DNA of 64,000 nucleotides from Acidovorax sp. 69 (GTDB taxonomy: Bacteria > Pseudomonadota > Gammaproteobacteria > Burkholderiales > Burkholderiaceae_C). The stretch covers positions 1,735,001 through 1,799,000 of the forward strand of contig NZ_PGEP01000001.1 in NCBI RefSeq assembly GCF_002797445.1. Reading direction: 5' to 3'. Of this stretch, positions 63,064 to 64,000 are shown piece after piece. A program made the translations under genes and the position numbers. The stretch's first letter is position 1; every line of letters starts with the position of its first letter. Below the pieces are notes generated by a model. It was not told where the DNA came from. It did no database searches and saw only the letters and a program-made list of their open reading frames with translations.

Positions 63064-63867
63064 TCAGACCTGTTGTAGCCAACGCAGCTCGGCGTCGCTG
63101 AAGCCCGCGCTGCGTCGCGCAGATTCATTGAACGGAGGCTTCAGGCGAGGGGCTTCATATTGTTTTACCAGGGTGCCATAGTGGGTTTCAGGGTCTTGGC
63201 CTTCGCGCTCGCACAGCCACCTGTACCAGTGGTTGCCAATGGCCACATGTCCGACCTCGTCGTGCAAGATGGTGTCCAGGATGGTCACGGCAGCCAAGGC
63301 ATCCGGGGTTCCGACCTGTCTCAGTTTGGCCTGGATTTGCGGGGTGGCGTCCAGCCCGCGCGCCTCCATGGTGCGTGGCACGAGGGCCATGCGTGCAAGG
63401 ACATCATGCTGCGTTTTCTCGCACATCGTCCACAGGCCCTGGTGGGCTGGAAAGTCGCCATAGTCATGCCCCTGGGCGCGCAGGTGGTCGCGCAACAGGC
63501 GAAAGTGCCGGGCCTCTTCACCGGCCACCAGCATCCAGTCGGTGTAGTAAGCGTGGGGCATGCCGTCAAAGCGCCACACAGCATCGAGCGCCAGGTTGAT
63601 GGCATTGAACTCGATGTGGGCGATGGCGTGGATCAGGATGGCACGGCCTTCTGCGCTGGCGGGAGACCGCCGGGCCAATTCGTTATGGCGCAACAGCTCA
63701 GGGCGCGCAGGCCGGCCGGGCAGGGTGTCCGGGTTGGCAGGGGCCGGAGGGGCTGAATCTGCTATTGAAAGCGTAGCTGCTTGCGCATACAAATCCAGCG
63801 CTGCAGCCGCTTTTTGTTCAGGGTCAGCAAGGCACAAGACCTGCAGTGCGCGTTGGCGAAGCTCCAT
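63064..63867 (-). CDS. DUF455 ferritin-like protein
   Basis: A 267-residue helical protein with a di-iron ferritin-like site: HAIAHIEFNAINLALDAVWR, VAGEEARHFRLLRDHL (ExxH), and ILHDEVGHVAIGNHWYRWLC (ExxH). DUF455 is related to the MiaE hydroxylase superfamily, but its own reaction is not known to me. ATG 63867 begins MELRQRALQVL; an upstream ATG at 63900 is less likely. Residues about 17-36 (DLYAQAATLSIADSAPP) come from a hairpin repeat near the N-terminus. It is divergent from the next gene. Confidence 0.85.
   Translation of the reverse strand: MELRQRALQVLCLADPEQKAAAALDLYAQAATLSIADSAPPAPANPDTLPGRPARPELLRHNELARRSPASAEGRAILIHAIAHIEFNAINLALDAVWRFDGMPHAYYTDWMLVAGEEARHFRLLRDHLRAQGHDYGDFPAHQGLWTMCEKTQHDVLARMALVPRTMEARGLDATPQIQAKLRQVGTPDALAAVTILDTILHDEVGHVAIGNHWYRWLCEREGQDPETHYGTLVKQYEAPRLKPPFNESARRSAGFSDAELRWLQQV
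63759..63816. repeat. Hairpin repeat inside DUF455 gene
   Basis: GCTATTGAAAGCGTAGCTGC to CCAGCGCTGCAGCCGC, a member of the GCGCTT family translated in frame close to the N-terminus. Confidence 0.6.
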
Positions 63868-63977
63868 CCTTACAATTCTAGGCCTTGCTATGGGCCCCAA
63901 GGCACACGCTTTGTAACGACTGGCGACTTCCCGGGGCCTGCGCAGGCACAGGCTTTTTCTCTTTTTTGGAGTGGTGC

Positions 63978-64000
63978 ATGGCGATTTACGAACTCGATGG
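63978..64000 (+). CDS. Gamma-carbonic-anhydrase-like gene, first codons only
   Basis: The window ends seven codons into a gene that reads MAIYELDG-like (MAIYELD visible). GGAG stands eight bases before the ATG. The opening matches the YrdA/gamma-carbonic anhydrase hexapeptide family from memory, but seven residues are too few to be sure. Confidence 0.5.

Noticed and set aside
1..64000. CRISPR arrays, rRNA operons, prophage or insertion sequences
   Set aside because: No regularly spaced direct repeats, rRNA segments, transposases or phage structural genes were seen on either strand.

Overview
The window looks like a chromosomal segment of a high-GC betaproteobacterium, most likely Burkholderiales, family Comamonadaceae, close to Acidovorax. 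The reasons are the block tpiA-secG-tRNA-Leu-nuoA..N followed by a DUF2818 gene, two orphan Bug-type (TctC) binding proteins, a MutL of the endonuclease type, a PilU ATPase, and a family of short GCGCTT-containing hairpin repeats that I associate from memory with Comamonadaceae genomes. This placement is inference; no 16S rRNA gene is present. I see no prophage, insertion sequence, rRNA operon or CRISPR array.

Layout. 1-6750: end of ribD, a small secreted protein on the other strand, rpsO-pnp with a structured leader, a PIG3-type quinone reductase, tpiA, secG and tRNA-Leu(GAG). 6821-22197: one long forward operon for all 14 subunits of respiratory complex I (nuoA to nuoN), then DUF2818 and DUF1178 genes. 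22383-24206: an exporter-type ABC half-transporter facing the other way. 24613-29357: a branched-chain amino acid or amide ABC uptake operon with the order ATPase, ATPase, binding protein, permease, permease. 29411-38334: genes on the minus strand, including an AttH-like lipocalin protein, a Cds1-like PLP enzyme, an A/T-rich orphan gene with a nuclease-like C-terminus, and a tightly packed MFS-miaA-ABC ATPase-ABC permease string. 38541-46870: a nylonase-like serine hydrolase, a lipoprotein esterase, pilU, gdhA, a glycerophosphodiesterase with an EF-hand-like segment, a phosphotransferase and a beta-rich exported protein. 46924-64000: mutL against dedA, a glycine-zipper lipoprotein, a chemoreceptor, a cupin, tsaE-amiC head to head with queG, an esterase-AEC transporter pair, xerD between two Bug genes, two tandem EAL/HDOD proteins, a DUF455 ferritin-like protein and the first codons of a gamma-carbonic-anhydrase-like gene.

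How it works together. Most of the window is core metabolism: glycolysis (tpiA), NADH oxidation (nuo), protein export (secG), RNA turnover and translation (pnp, rpsO, miaA, tsaE, queG), cell-wall division (amiC), chromosome dimer resolution (xerD) and mismatch repair (mutL). Accessory functions are transport (liv, Bug, MFS, ABC) and signalling (chemoreceptor, HDOD pair).

The least explained items are the A/T-rich gene at 31699-32592 (possible PD-(D/E)XK nuclease with a beta-rich front half), the hairpin-repeat family that has entered at least five protein-coding genes in frame, and the structured RNA leader of pnp. No multi-gene novel system is evident; the A/T-rich orphan gene is the best single candidate for something undescribed.
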